Assembly: GCA_016927475.1 (NCBI GenBank)
Contig: JAFGMO010000069.1
Coordinates: forward strand, 1-49,668
Origin: Candidatus Aminicenantota bacterium
GTDB lineage: Bacteria; Acidobacteriota; Aminicenantia; Aminicenantales; Aminicenantaceae
DNA: 49,668 bases
Reading direction: 5' to 3'
Numbering within the stretch: position 1 is the first letter of the stretch; every line of letters begins with the position of its first letter. Under the pieces are notes generated by a model, which had not been told where the DNA came from, made no database searches, and was given only the letters and a program-made list of their open reading frames with translations. This document shows positions 49,315-49,668 of the stretch, in pieces. Both the position numbers and the translations under genes were made by a program.

Positions 49315-49427
49315 ATTATTACCTAGAAAACAACAACAGTCATCACCCGGTTCATCCGGGTGATCCAGGAATACAGGCAATATTTTTCATCGTTCGCGGG
49401 TGCGCCGGCGCATGAAAAATTCATAAA
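49315..49427 (+). repeat. Dispersed structured intergenic repeat, copy C
   Basis: About 113 bp, nearly identical to copies A and B. Its left edge is five bases from the PadR ribosome binding site. The first hairpin (arms ATCACCCGG and CCGGGTGAT) is identical; the second has 9-bp outer arms ATTTTTCAT and ATGAAAAAT and the palindrome TGCGCCGGCGCA inside. It is in the opposite orientation to the PadR gene it precedes, whereas copy A is in the same orientation as its PadR neighbour. Confidence 0.85.
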
Positions 49428-49498
49428 AATTGCTGATGTTCTACGCGTGAATAATCCATGCTATTTATTTATACGGATATTCCGAATAAATGGTTGTC

Positions 49499-49530
49499 AG
49501 AAATAAAAATAAAAATACAATTTTATTTCT
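49499..49530 (-). terminator. AT-rich hairpin after the right-edge gene
   Basis: AGAAATAAAA (49499-49508) and TTTTATTTCT (49521-49530) are perfect 10-bp arms with a 12-base loop, one base after the stop codon of the leftward gene at the edge. All AT, so weakly stable; could be a terminator with a T-rich arm. Tentative. Confidence 0.35.
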
Positions 49531-49531
49531 A

Positions 49532-49668
49532 TTATGTCTTGGCCTGCTTACTTATTCCTCGGCATAAGTCATAAACCGTTCTCAGGAAACGTCGTAAAAG
49601 CGATTCCTCAACTATCTGTTCGTATTTTGCATTCAACACAGGATGTATAACCGGATAAACCCCTTGTA
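49532..49668 (-). CDS. C-terminal end of an unidentified gene (partial)
   Basis: The minus strand is open from the window edge to a TAA at 49532-49534, giving 44 residues. They include 'VIHPVLNAKYEQIVEE', 'LLRRFLRTVYDLCRG' and a terminal 'ISKQAKT', a plausible charged helix at a protein end. A hairpin follows the stop. The rest of the gene is outside the window. No family recognised; it may be a chance frame, but the composition looks coding. Confidence 0.5.
   Translation of the reverse strand, partial: QGVYPVIHPVLNAKYEQIVEESLLRRFLRTVYDLCRGISKQAKT

Noticed and set aside
49297..49380. N-terminal extension of PadR unit 6
   Set aside because: The extra 28 codons read through repeat copy C and the ribosome binding site; the TTG at 49296 fits better.
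11235..49427. CRISPR array or insertion sequence
   Set aside because: The three repeats are kilobases apart with no spacers, and no cas or transposase gene is present.

Overview
The window looks like a chromosomal segment of a Gram-negative, probably anaerobic bacterium of the Acidobacteriota / Candidatus Aminicenantes type. This is an inference from gene content: many PadR-regulated FtsX/MacB-like permeases with an N-terminal prefix domain, DUF5916 and FadL-type outer-membrane barrels, lipoproteins, secreted M14 peptidases with Asp-rich calcium-type repeats, and Shine-Dalgarno (GGAG-type) starts. No rRNA, tRNA, transposase, phage gene or CRISPR array was seen.

Layout. 0.2-8 kb: secreted and envelope proteins (serine beta-lactamase-fold hydrolase, M23-like lipoprotein, aspartic protease-PDZ protein, DUF885 metallopeptidase, FadL-like porin). 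8.2-11.1 kb: first PadR + permease pair. 11.4-15.5 kb: DUF362 protein, FAD oxidoreductase and GT-C-like membrane protein, likely one operon. 15.6-20.4 kb: DUF5916 barrel, two GNAT-fold genes, a lipoprotein. 20.6-23.5 kb: second PadR/permease pair. 23.6-26.3 kb: a secreted three-part fusion (glycosyltransferase-like, DJ-1/PfpI-like, seven-repeat propeller). 26.6-29.5 kb: third pair. 29.7-36.4 kb: a barrel protein, an ABC exporter (ATPase + permease), a double GNAT, an alpha/beta hydrolase and a TetR regulator with two overlapping palindromes in front. 36.5-40.3 kb: two tandem M14 carboxypeptidase paralogues, one with altered catalytic residues. 40.6-43.6 kb: fourth pair. 43.7-45.0 kb: small barrel protein and a YefM/YoeB toxin-antitoxin module. 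45.0-46.3 kb: fifth pair, whose permease is a truncated pseudogene beside an intact PadR. 46.4-49.3 kb: sixth pair. The right edge holds the 3' end of another gene.

How it fits together. Six PadR/permease units in under 42 kb, none with an adjacent ATPase or adaptor, suggest an expanded family of individually regulated envelope permeases. The rest of the window is rich in exported hydrolases, lipoproteins and barrels. A structured repeat of about 112 bp occurs three times in intergenic DNA (about 11.3, 31.0 and 49.4 kb), two of these in front of PadR genes.

The most unusual items are the three-part fusion protein, the M14 paralogue with swapped zinc-ligand residues and a missing catalytic Glu, the dispersed repeat, and the permease remnant that runs up to the toxin-antitoxin module. 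All family assignments are by reading motifs; no database search was run.
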